From CAYOWQ01 sp964407695 (lineage in GTDB: Bacteria > Planctomycetota > Phycisphaerae > Phycisphaerales > SM1A02), in the NCBI GenBank assembly GCA_964407695.1, contig CAYOWQ010000001.1, positions 124,001 through 188,000 of the forward strand: a stretch of 64,000 bases of DNA, given 5' to 3'. The notes below the pieces were generated by a model. That model did no database searches. It saw only the letters and a list, made by a program, of their open reading frames with translations, and was not told the DNA's origin. This document shows positions 19,080-27,082 of the stretch, one piece after another. A program made the translations under genes and the position numbers. Position 1 is the stretch's first letter. Each line of letters begins with the position of its first letter.

Positions 19080-19787
19080 TTATAGCGATTCCAAGGTGCC
19101 GGCGGTTACATCCGTCATCCACTCGACCAGCCGATCCGTATCTTCAAGCGTGGGCAGGGCAAGGTTCGCCCCGCTCTCTTCAAGCTGCGCCACCGAGAAC
19201 ACCCCCGTCGCCACACCGATCGACCGGCAGCCGTTGAACGATGCACAATCAATATCGTGCGGCGTGTCGCCGATGATCACCACGCGCTCCGGCTCGATCA
19301 CGCCGCGGCCAAGCGATTCAAAGCGTTTCATCGCCACCGGCGGCAGGTCGCGGCGGGTCGCGCCGTCATCACCCCAGGCCCCAACGACGAATGTGTCGGG
19401 ATCGAACCCTGCCGCCCGTACCTTCATCCGGCCCGTCTCCTGAAAGTTGCCGGTGAGCAGGCCGAGCGTGACATCCTTTCGCTCCGCCAGCGCTGACACG
19501 AGGTTCGCAACGCCCGGCATCGCCAGTGCAGTAGGGTTGTCGCGCAATCGCTTCTCGAGGTAGCCGCCATAGATCGACCGGAACCGCGCCAGCGCATCTG
19601 CGGAATCGTCAAGGCTGTAGCGCTGCACAAGGTCCTTCCAGATCAATACATCAAGCCGTCCGGCGATTTCGATGCCGTCAAACGAAATCTGATGACCGGC
19701 CAATTCCTCCAGCGCGCTGGTCATGGCAGAGACGCCGGCTCGCTGGGTCTGCAACAGGGTTCCGTCGATGTCGAAGAGGATGAGCAT
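19080..19787 (-). CDS. HAD-superfamily hydrolase (phosphoglycolate phosphatase-like)
   Basis: A 235-residue HAD phosphatase. Motif I is FDIDGT with nucleophile Asp6 and acid Asp8. Motif II is LGLLTGN, motif III uses a Lys in the RDLPPVAMKRF region, and motif IV is IGDTPHDIDCA. A helical cap between residues about 15 and 85 makes it a subclass I member like phosphoglycolate phosphatases and beta-phosphoglucomutases. The substrate cannot be told from sequence. Its ATG overlaps the lepA stop by one base (TAATG), so the two are coupled. Confidence 0.85.
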   Translation of the reverse strand: MLILFDIDGTLLQTQRAGVSAMTSALEELAGHQISFDGIEIAGRLDVLIWKDLVQRYSLDDSADALARFRSIYGGYLEKRLRDNPTALAMPGVANLVSALAERKDVTLGLLTGNFQETGRMKVRAAGFDPDTFVVGAWGDDGATRRDLPPVAMKRFESLGRGVIEPERVVIIGDTPHDIDCASFNGCRSIGVATGVFSVAQLEESGANLALPTLEDTDRLVEWMTDVTAGTLESL

Positions 19788-21595
19788 TATTCATCCTGCT
19801 CCAGCACCGCCATGAACGCTTCCTGCGGAATGCTCACATTGCCCACGCTCTTCATCCGCTTCTTGCCTTCCTTCTGTTTCTCCAGCAGCTTGCGCTTGCG
19901 GGACACGTCGCCGCCGTAGCACTTCGCCAGAACATTCTTACGCACCGACTTGATCGTCTCGCGGGCGATGATCTTGCCGCCGATCGCGGCCTGCAGCGGA
20001 ATCTCGAACTGGTGCCGGTCGATCTGCTTCTTGAGCTTGGTGAGGATCACCCGCGAACGATGTTCGGCGTTGTCGCGATGGCAGATCAAGGACAGCGCCT
20101 CCACCGCCTGCCCGTTCACCAGGATCGACACCTTCGCCAGCCGATCCGCGCGATACTCCACCAGCTCGTAGTCCATCGTGCCGTAGCCGCGGGTGATCGA
20201 CTTCAGCTTGTCGTAGAAGTCATAGATGATTTCCGCCAGCGGCATCTCGTACTCCAGCATCTGCCGCCCTTCGGATACAAACTTCTGGCCCTTGAAGATG
20301 CCGCGGCGGGAATCGCACAGCTTCATCAGGTCGCCGATATTCTCCTGCGGGCAGATGATCTCGAGCCGAACAATTGGCTCCAGGATGTTGCGAATCACGG
20401 CCGCGTCAGGCAGGTCGGCGGGGTTGTGGATTTCGACGGTGGTGTCGTCGGTCTTCTCAACCTTGTACGACACTGTCGGCGCGGTCTGCACCACTTCCAC
20501 CTTGCCTTCGCGCTCCAGCCGCTCCTGAACGATGTCCATGTGCAGGAGGCCGAGAAACCCGCATCGAAATCCAAAACCCAGCGCTTCGGAGTGCTCAACC
20601 TCAAAGGTAAAGCTGGCATCATTCAAATGCAGTTTTTCCACCGCTTCGCGAAGCGCTTCGAAATCGGCGCGCTTGCCCGGCTCGGCCCCGCCGGTCGAGG
20701 GATAGAAATCGCAGAACACCATCTGCTTCGGCTCTTCGTAGCCAGGAAGGGCCTCCTCGGCCAGGTCGTTCTCCAGCGTGATCGTGTCGCCGACGCGGAC
20801 ATCCTCCAGCGTGCGGATCGCGGCCACCATGTAGCCCACCTCGGCCCAGTTCAATTGCTTCACCTTCTGGGGAAACGGCGTATAGCGCCCCAGCTCGGTG
20901 ATGATGAAGGTGCGCCCCGTGCCCATCATGCGGATCTTGTCGCCTTGCTTCAGCGATCCGTCGAAAATTCGGAAGTAGACCACGACGCCGCGATAGTCGT
21001 CGTAATGAGAGTCGAAGATGAGGGCGCGCGTCTTGGTGGTGGTCGAGGGCCTCGGGTCGGGCAGCCGGGCGCAGATTCGATCCAGCAGCTCGGCAATTCC
21101 TTGTCCGGTCTTGGCCGAGACGAAGAGGCAGTCCTCGGCGGGCAGGCCGAGCACCTGCTCCACCTCCATCGCGACTTTTTCCGGTTCGGCCGCGGGCAGG
21201 TCGATCTTGTTGACGACGGGAATCAGCTCAAGGTTGTTGTTCACCGCGAGGTAGGCATTGGCCACGGTCTGGGCTTCCACCCCCTGCGTGGAGTCAACCA
21301 CCAGCACCGCACCCTCGCAGGCGGTCAGTGCCCGGCTCACTTCGTAAGCGAAATCCACGTGCCCGGGCGTATCGATGAAGTTGAGCTGGTACTGCTCGCC
21401 GTTATAGGTGTGATACACCGTGACGGCGCTCGCCTTGATGGTGATACCGCGCTCGCGTTCGAGGTCCATGGAATCAAGGATCTGGTCCTTGGCCTCGCGC
21501 TCGCTCACGGCCTTTGTCGCCTGAAGCAGCCGGTCGGCGAGGGTCGACTTTCCGTGGTCGATATGGGCGATGATGGAGAAATTGCGTATCTTCAC
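19787..21595 (-). CDS. lepA: Elongation factor 4 (LepA), ribosome-bound translational GTPase
   Basis: A 602-residue protein with the complete LepA layout. G1 is AHIDHGKST (residues 10-18), G2 is ERGITIKAS (about 48-56), G3 is DTPGH (75-79) and G4 is NKID (129-132). Domain II, two EF-G-like domains and the LepA-specific C-terminal domain follow, with HRDNAEHRSRVILTKLK and VRKNVLAKCYGGDVSRKRKL. LepA acts on ribosomes during elongation or initiation under stress. The length and ends are standard. It is followed by the coupled HAD gene. The upstream region is the gap leading to A2 on the other strand. Confidence 0.97.
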   Translation of the reverse strand: MKIRNFSIIAHIDHGKSTLADRLLQATKAVSEREAKDQILDSMDLERERGITIKASAVTVYHTYNGEQYQLNFIDTPGHVDFAYEVSRALTACEGAVLVVDSTQGVEAQTVANAYLAVNNNLELIPVVNKIDLPAAEPEKVAMEVEQVLGLPAEDCLFVSAKTGQGIAELLDRICARLPDPRPSTTTKTRALIFDSHYDDYRGVVVYFRIFDGSLKQGDKIRMMGTGRTFIITELGRYTPFPQKVKQLNWAEVGYMVAAIRTLEDVRVGDTITLENDLAEEALPGYEEPKQMVFCDFYPSTGGAEPGKRADFEALREAVEKLHLNDASFTFEVEHSEALGFGFRCGFLGLLHMDIVQERLEREGKVEVVQTAPTVSYKVEKTDDTTVEIHNPADLPDAAVIRNILEPIVRLEIICPQENIGDLMKLCDSRRGIFKGQKFVSEGRQMLEYEMPLAEIIYDFYDKLKSITRGYGTMDYELVEYRADRLAKVSILVNGQAVEALSLICHRDNAEHRSRVILTKLKKQIDRHQFEIPLQAAIGGKIIARETIKSVRKNVLAKCYGGDVSRKRKLLEKQKEGKKRMKSVGNVSIPQEAFMAVLEQDE

Positions 21596-21904
21596 GGCGG
21601 GTGGGGCACAGGCGTCATTTCCCGGAGAATCGGAGAGAAATTCCGAGCCGTAAGCATAGCAGTCGGGTGGGGCGCACGGTTGAAGGCGGGAAAGCGGGGC
21701 CGGCGGGGCGGCCTCGGGGTGGCCAGGAGGTGGGGAAGTCCGGCGGGCCGGCTTGGCGGAGGTCCGTCGACCGGACGGCCGCCTTACCCAGTCTTACAAA
21801 GAAATTGTTCAACCCCGCGCAAGATCATCACAATTCATGCGTAATTACAGTGAATGAAGCCCCGAAGCGTCGGGGCTGATTCATACTCTTTCCAGGAGGC
21901 TGTC
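21596..21904. other. Divergent intergenic region between lepA and A2
   Basis: No gene is supported in these 309 bases. The left half is G-rich and the right half is AT-richer, ending in the A2 leader hairpin (21851-21883) and a strong aggaggc ribosome-binding site (21894-21900). Promoters for lepA and A2 must lie here but no clear consensus boxes were seen. Confidence 0.55.
21851..21883 (+). promoter_or_regulatory. Leader hairpin upstream of A2
   Basis: A perfect 8-bp stem, agccccga (21858-21865) with tcggggct (21870-21877) around an agcg loop, extended by an outer tgaat/attca pairing. It lies about 20 bases before the A2 start, in the same relative place as the hairpin in front of A1. Confidence 0.6.
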
Positions 21905-23696
21905 ATGAGTTTTCAACCGGTCGGAATCTCTCTCTCTCTCTCTCTCTCTAGGCGGTCTGGTTTCACCGGCATCTGGGCAGAGCAGCCCGCTTCCGTATCA
22001 GTTCATCGACCTTGGCGAGACGCCCTACGTTCTCGGACTCATTGACGGTTCGGACGAAGCGAACCATCGATTTGGCATCAACTCCAAGGGCTGGGTCGCA
22101 TACACGCGATGGGTAAGTGGTTCGCCCCACGCGTATCTGTTCGTTCCGAAGACCGATCTCGGCATTAGTGCCGGTTTTTATGACCTTCATTCCTTGGGTG
22201 GCTTCAGTAGCAACGACCAAAGCTGGGCATCGGACGTCTCCGATGATGGCATCGTTATCGGGTCTGTAAGTGTTGGCTCAATCATTGGAGTATCGTCCGA
22301 AGCAACTGTTTGGAAGCCCGTCTCAGGCTCATTCGTAAGCCAGTCCATCCACGCTGCAACCATCTTGGACGGCATGACGTCGTACTACACTGACGGGTCA
22401 CCCATGAGCTATGGCATGGCGCTGACCAATACACTCGGCACTTCGGAAGACCCCCTGCCTCCGGTGGCTGTCGGCTATGTGTCGGTTCAACGCTGCGGGA
22501 AAGGTGAAGAGGGTCCTGTTGGCGACGTACGATGGGGCTTCAGTGTTCCCATCCCGGCGTCAGGCCCGCCCGCAACACTTTACGCCCTCAAGCCTGTTGG
22601 CTCCTATTCCGTCGGCGAAAGCCAGGACAGCTTTGGACTTGAAGTAAATAGCACTGTTCGCGCGGTCGGTGATGAGCAGGGTCGAGTACCAAGTGGTCCG
22701 TTCTTCGGAGAATGTGATCGAACACCGGGTTGGACTGACTGTAGTGTTGGTGCGCCCGGCGACAATCCTGCCGAGCCAGTTGCCTGGGATGCTGATCCTT
22801 CCCCATCGGGGCCGACTCCGATGGATCAGATAGTCAATGGATCTGGTTTCGATTTCGGCGCCCATACCATCGGAAACAACGATGTGGACAACGCGGTCGG
22901 ATGGGGTCGTGAAACCGACGAAAATCTCCTTTGCGCACGGAAGGCCACGTACTGGCCAACAACCAGCTTGCTTGAGACCCCATTCATTCTCGGTCACACC
23001 ATGCCCATCTCCCAAGGAGACAACGAGAGTGCGGCGTTCGCGATCAATGAGCCTGACCAGGATGAGTGCGCCTCCGTCGTAGGCACAGACATCACTGGGC
23101 AACTCGGATTGATCTGGCATGGCGATGGTTCCACGTTCTGTGTTGAAAACCTGCAAGACATTACATATGTATGCGGTTCTCCAGGCGACGTGGAGATCAT
23201 CGTCGATGCTCACGATATAAATGACAATCGCTTTATAGTCGCCGTCATGCGATGGGAGGACGAGCACACCAACGTGGAGTTTCATGCCGTTCTGATCACG
23301 TCGGCTGGCGACATTTCCGGTTCCTCGACTGGGGTTGGAGACCTCGTAGTTGATGGCGCTGACCTTGGCATCGTGCTCTCCGATTGGGGACTTTCCTCAT
23401 CGGCGTTTGCCCCCTTGAGCGGCGATATCAACTGCGATGGCACCGTCGACGGCGCGGACTCGGGTATTGTCCTGGCGAATTGGCTGACGACTCCGCCCGC
23501 CATCTGCTCGTGCGGAAATGAGTCGTTTGCTGAGAGGTCCCAATTTCAGTCCGGCTATTCAGAGGAAGCGTTTCTCGCCGCAATCAAGGATGCAGGATTC
23601 TCCTCGATAAACGAAGCGTCAGAGTGGGCATCAACCGCCACGAAGTCGAAACTCGATGCCCTCGGAGAACTCTTGCTCGCGCTCATGAAGTCGTAA
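21905..23696 (+). CDS. A2: secreted HAF-repeat/dockerin protein with CT-tract signal peptide, out of frame as sequenced
   Basis: ATG 21905 follows a strong ribosome-binding site (aggaggc) and reads MSFQPVGIS(LS)n, but with the given tract it continues RRSGFTGIW and stops at 22045. The long downstream frame has no ATG; a TGA at 21906-21908 blocks it upstream. Adding one CT unit gives MSFQPVGI-(SL)n-GGLVSPASGQSSPLPYQFID, a signal peptide with an A-S-G cleavage region, on a 597-residue protein. The rest is like A1: GINSKGWVAYTRW, a SDVSDDGIVIG HAF-type segment, dockerin repeats (LVVDGADLGIVLSDW and CDGTVDGADSGIVLANW) and a different helical tail. It heads B6, the chimera and B5. The same OFF-state reading applies as for A1. 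Confidence 0.75.
21927..21949 (+). repeat. (TC)11.5 microsatellite inside the A2 signal-peptide coding region
   Basis: Twenty-three bases of pure TC/CT, starting after ggaa and ending before agg. It sits at the same place in the signal peptide as the longer tract of A1. The frame offset between the start codon and the long frame is the same as in A1, and one added unit restores it. Confidence 0.95.
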
Positions 23697-23705
23697 CAAA
23701 ATGCG

Positions 23706-23729
23706 ATCGCCCGCCTGCCGGCGGCCGAT
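23706..23729 (+). promoter_or_regulatory. Leader hairpin between A2 and B6
   Basis: An imperfect stem: atcg-c-ccgcc pairs with ggcgg-c-cgat around a tgcc loop (one C-C mismatch). It lies just after the A2 stop and about 17 bases before the B6 start, whose ribosome-binding site is taggagg. It parallels the A1-B1 hairpin. Confidence 0.5.
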
Positions 23730-23746
23730 TGCTTTAGGAGGTCCTT

Positions 23747-24334
23747 ATGAAACGTGTACTCATTGTTGGAAGCGTAACATGCGGTGTGCTTGCTCCGACC
23801 GTCCATGCATCGTTCATTACGTATAAGAACGACAAGCAGGGATGGATCGATGCTGTCGGCGCAAGTTATACAACACTGGACTTCAACTTCGGTCAGGCCG
23901 TCATCCTTTCCGACCAATACGAGTCACTCGGCGTTCTGTTCCCGGAGCCGGATGATAATACGTGGAAGAATCCCGGTGCCTTTCCAAATGATGGTTGGGG
24001 GGTCAAAGGTGGATTGGGGGTCTCAGGGACGATTACGGTACAGTTCCTGTCTCCGCAGAATTGGCTCGCATTCGAGTATCCTGGATTGGCGCTCCTCAAT
24101 CTCTATTATCAAGATAAGCTTATCTTTAGTGAATGGGGACCTGGTGCACCCGTCGGTGGGAGCAAGTTCTTTGGCATCGTCAGTACAAGCGTGTTCGACA
24201 AGGCCGTGTTCTCTGGAGGAGCGAATATTGACGACCTGTATTTTGGTGCTCCCGTCCCCGCGCCTCCGGGCCTCGCAGTATTCGCACTGGCTCGCGGTCT
24301 GAGACGCAGTCGTGGACAATTGAGGTACATATGA
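23747..24334 (+). CDS. B6: small exported protein of the B family, diverged
   Basis: A 195-residue protein with signal peptide MKRVLIVGSVTCGVLAPTVHA. The domain follows the B pattern loosely: KQGWIDAVGASYTTLDF, ILSDQYESLGVLF and FLSPQNWLAFEYPG. The tail, PVPAPPGLAVFALARGLRRS then RGQ, keeps the Pro-Ala-Pro motif, hydrophobic stretch and Arg cluster but carries extra charges. The strong taggagg ribosome-binding site fixes the start. Its first 50 codons closely resemble those of the next gene, and the stop overlaps that gene's ATG (ATGA). Confidence 0.72.
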   Translation: MKRVLIVGSVTCGVLAPTVHASFITYKNDKQGWIDAVGASYTTLDFNFGQAVILSDQYESLGVLFPEPDDNTWKNPGAFPNDGWGVKGGLGVSGTITVQFLSPQNWLAFEYPGLALLNLYYQDKLIFSEWGPGAPVGGSKFFGIVSTSVFDKAVFSGGANIDDLYFGAPVPAPPGLAVFALARGLRRSRGQLRYI

Positions 24335-24963
24335 GATATATGCTGTTGGTCAGCGCTGGTCTGTGCGGAGTGCTTGCTCCGACCGTCGATGCATCGTTCA
24401 TCACGTGTAAGAACGACAAGCAGGGATGGATTGACGCAGTTAATGGAAACTATACAACGCTCGACTTCAACTTCGGTCAGACCGCAGCCCACAATATTAA
24501 TGACTGGAACTGGGTTATCGGTACAGCGCTGATCGAGGTATCGGAGGTGTTCGAAACACACGCTGTACTGCTGGTTCAGGCCGGCGACATCAATCTCGAC
24601 GGCACGGTGGACGGCGCTGACCTTGGCCTGCTGAATGCCCGCTGGGGCCTGTCGGGCACTTCGGGGCACCTCTTTCTGGAGAATGTCAACGCCACCGGGG
24701 TGGTGGATGGATCGGATCAGGGCATCCTGTTGGCCAATTGGGGCAACAGCCGCGAGGTCATCACGGTGTCGCTTGCGTGTGAATACTGTGATTCCGAGAG
24801 CCTGATGTCCGGACCAACGCAAGCCATGTCGGTGGAGGAGGCGCTGGATTCGCTTGGCTTTGCCGATCATGAGGCTTTTGTCTCGTGGGCTGCGGAATCG
24901 TCCGAAGCACAGATTATTGCCATGGGCTATTCGATGGCAGCGCTGGTCTTTAGCGGCCAATAA
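24331..24963 (+). CDS. Chimeric gene: B-type signal and N-terminus fused to an A-type dockerin tail
   Basis: A 210-residue open frame. Residues 1-50 (signal peptide MRYMLLVSAGLCGVLAPTVDA, then KQGWIDAVNGNYTTLDFNFG) match B6. From about codon 51 (base 24481) the sequence is A-type: HNINDWNWVIGTALIEVSEV, dockerin repeats DINLDGTVDGADLGLLNARW and GVVDGSDQGILLANWGN, and the helical tail ending MAALVFSGQ, matching A1. The join is in frame, so this could be a working secreted dockerin protein of a new build. It is coupled to B6 by ATGA and followed by the leader hairpin of B5. It is inferred to be a recombination product of B and A genes. Confidence 0.8.
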   Translation: MRYMLLVSAGLCGVLAPTVDASFITCKNDKQGWIDAVNGNYTTLDFNFGQTAAHNINDWNWVIGTALIEVSEVFETHAVLLVQAGDINLDGTVDGADLGLLNARWGLSGTSGHLFLENVNATGVVDGSDQGILLANWGNSREVITVSLACEYCDSESLMSGPTQAMSVEEALDSLGFADHEAFVSWAAESSEAQIIAMGYSMAALVFSGQ

Positions 24964-24978
24964 CAGATTCAAACGTAT

Positions 24979-25006
24979 CCCGTCGGGCGAGGATTCGCCC
25001 GGCGGG
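24979..25006 (+). promoter_or_regulatory. Leader hairpin between chimera and B5
   Basis: A 12-bp stem with one T-G pair: cccgtcgggcga at 24979-24990 with tcgcccggcggg at 24995-25006, around a four-base ggat loop. The flanking leader resembles that between C1 and B2 (13113-13165), including the agttatc and caacggaga words. Confidence 0.65.
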
Positions 25007-25031
25007 AGTTATCAATCAACGGAGATTTCTC

Positions 25032-25619
25032 ATGAACTCACATACATGTATTGCGGTAATGATTGGCGGCACTGTGACGGGCAGTTTGAATGCCGGGATC
25101 ATCTACTCGTCAACCAACAAGGAAGAGTGGTCATCGTTTGTCAACGGGCAATTCACGACCATTGGTTTTACTGAGGTATTCCAAGAGATCGTGACCGAGC
25201 AGTACGCTGACCTCGGCGTGCACTTCACGGACGGTGATGACTATGGAGTGATGCAAAACAACTTTCTGGACGGATTCGGAATTAAGGGGCACTTCTTCAA
25301 CGGCGGCACCATTACGGTGGAATTTGACTCACCTCAGATGTGGGTGGCGGCGAACTTTCTGGGCCCATTGAAGATATCGCTCTACGATGGAGATACTTTC
25401 CTGGGCAGTAAATCCACCGCCAGCCCCGGAATCGGCAATAAATTCTTCGGCGTCGTGTCGGATGTGCAGTTCAACAAGGTCATCATCGAAGACTTTGCCG
25501 ACGGCTTGCCTTTCGTCGACGATCTGCACTTCGGCGGTCCGATCCCCGCGCCGGGCGTGCTTGCGGCCTTTCTCGCCGCGGCGGGCCTGTGCACCCGAAG
25601 TCGCCGCAGGCCGATGTAA
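25032..25619 (+). CDS. B5: small exported protein with PAPG-type C-terminal sorting tail
   Basis: A 195-residue B-family protein. The signal peptide (MNSHTCIAVMIGGTVTGSLN then AG) differs from that of B3. Bases 25092-25355, coding for EEWSSFVNGQFTTIGF through FDSPQMWVAAN, are identical to B3. After that the proteins diverge again, and the tail reads PIPAPGVLAAFLAAAGLCTR plus SRRRPM. It is likely surface-sorted. It closes locus 2 and converges on the terminase gene. Confidence 0.75.
   Translation: MNSHTCIAVMIGGTVTGSLNAGIIYSSTNKEEWSSFVNGQFTTIGFTEVFQEIVTEQYADLGVHFTDGDDYGVMQNNFLDGFGIKGHFFNGGTITVEFDSPQMWVAANFLGPLKISLYDGDTFLGSKSTASPGIGNKFFGVVSDVQFNKVIIEDFADGLPFVDDLHFGGPIPAPGVLAAFLAAAGLCTRSRRRPM
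25092..25355 (+). repeat. 264-bp block identical to 13813-14076
   Basis: Second copy of the internal B3 cassette, in B5. The identity begins at the gccggg just after the signal peptide and ends at gcgaac. Confidence 0.9.
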
Positions 25620-25669
25620 ACGTCGAAGACTCGAGTGGTCCCAATTGATCGAATCAACATGGCACAGCC

Positions 25670-27082
25670 TCACCACCCCCAGCCGCGGCGAATGCCCGCC
25701 AGCGCCCCGCGCTGCTCCACGCTTGTGGCGAGGTAGCGCAGGGCGTCGGCCGCGTGGTCGGGCCCGTCTTTCACCGGCGTATCCGACGTGGGGTCGTCGT
25801 CGGGGTAGTGATAGCGGGTGAGGGATTCGATCAGCCCGCGGCAGCGCGGATGAATGCTGAGCCGAACCGTGCCGTCGGCACTTCGCAGCCGCGAACGCAC
25901 CGCATCAAGCCCGCTCTGAATCGTCTGCGGCCGGCTGCGAACCCGCCAGCCCGCGCTGCGCCAGAGGGCCATCGTGCTCTCGCCGGTCTGTTCGCTGCGG
26001 CGGCGGGCGGCGATATCCATCGCGATGTAGTCGGGGTGGGGCCAGGGCCGGGCGTTCGCCTCCTCGATCAGGCTGCTCACGGTGCGCCCGCTGGCGATCA
26101 ACTCATCGACGATATGAAGCGTGTCGTCTTCATCGTGAACCGCCCAGAGCATCACCGTCGGCGAGCGGAATCCCGGATCCATGCCGCAGATCCAGCGCCC
26201 CTCCGGCGGCGGGTCGGCCGCGACGTGAACCGCTTCGTCAAACTCGGGATACACCGCATTCTCGCGGCTTGGCCGCTCGCACAGCATCTCGGCGCTCCAC
26301 ACCGGCAGGCTGACACGACCGAACTGTCGAATGGCGTCATCAATTGAGACATGGCCATCGAGCTCCTTGGCCCGGCCCCGGCAATCGGGCTGAATCGGGC
26401 AGCGAGGGCATTCGCGGGCGGGCGGGCAGCGTTCAAGCACGTCGATCACGCTCCAGCGGAAAACCCGCCGCTTCGAGGCCGACGATTCCTCCACCAGTTT
26501 CTGCATCAGGCCCCACGGGCGGTGCATGGTGCTGAGCGCTTCCACGGCGCCGCGCACCAAAGCGCTGCCCAACTGCTCGGATCGCGTCACCAGCTGCGCT
26601 GCCTGCCAGATGTTGGGGTCGAAGAGTTCCACTTCGTCGCAGCGGAGCTTGTGCACCCGCTGGCCGCGAACGGAAGCTTCGGATTGGCTGAGGATTTCAA
26701 CCCTAGAGCCGTTGCGAAAGCGCACCGCGGATTCGCTGATGCGACCATCGACATGGTCGGCAAGGATCGGTTTCTGCAGCAGCGAGCGAACGTGGCGATA
26801 CATCCGCGACGACTGATCGCGCGAACCGCCGAGGATTCGGATCTGAATGCCCGGCTTGGCCAGCATGTCGAGCACGGTGGCCACCGCGCCGAGCATGGTC
26901 TTGCCGCTGCCCCGCGCTGCCCACACGATGCAGTCCGGCGACGTCGCGGGGTATTCGAAGAAGGTGTGGCAGAGGTAGTCGAACGGGGCGCTGTGGCCGG
27001 GCACGGCGGGTGTGCGAGCGATGGCGAGGCCAAGTTCGGTGCGCAGGAAATCGTGAAGTTGATCGGGTGTGGAGATGGTCAT
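25670..27082 (-). CDS. Phage-type terminase large subunit
   Basis: A 470-residue DNA-packaging motor. The ATPase half has Walker A AARGSGKT (about residues 56-63), an RILGGSRDQSSRMYRHVRSL segment and the Walker B region RCDEVELFD. The C-terminal RNase H-like nuclease half has ICGMDPGFRSPTVMLW, the AMDIAARRR strand and KDGPDHAADALRYL, with the acidic residues expected for metal binding. A four-Cys cluster (about CPPARECPRCPIQPDC) between the halves is unusual. The ATG at 27082 overlaps the GNAT stop (ATGA); GTG 27088 is an alternative. It is last in the HTH-ABC-GNAT-terminase operon. Its usual partners (portal, capsid) lie about 17 kb away. Confidence 0.85.
   Translation of the reverse strand: MTISTPDQLHDFLRTELGLAIARTPAVPGHSAPFDYLCHTFFEYPATSPDCIVWAARGSGKTMLGAVATVLDMLAKPGIQIRILGGSRDQSSRMYRHVRSLLQKPILADHVDGRISESAVRFRNGSRVEILSQSEASVRGQRVHKLRCDEVELFDPNIWQAAQLVTRSEQLGSALVRGAVEALSTMHRPWGLMQKLVEESSASKRRVFRWSVIDVLERCPPARECPRCPIQPDCRGRAKELDGHVSIDDAIRQFGRVSLPVWSAEMLCERPSRENAVYPEFDEAVHVAADPPPEGRWICGMDPGFRSPTVMLWAVHDEDDTLHIVDELIASGRTVSSLIEEANARPWPHPDYIAMDIAARRRSEQTGESTMALWRSAGWRVRSRPQTIQSGLDAVRSRLRSADGTVRLSIHPRCRGLIESLTRYHYPDDDPTSDTPVKDGPDHAADALRYLATSVEQRGALAGIRRGWGW

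Noticed and set aside
20012..21844. A 610-codon plus-strand open frame
   Set aside because: It is the antisense shadow of lepA; composition is His/Arg/Val-rich with no motif.
21596..21904. A riboswitch upstream of A2
   Set aside because: Only a simple hairpin is visible; no conserved riboswitch core was recognised.
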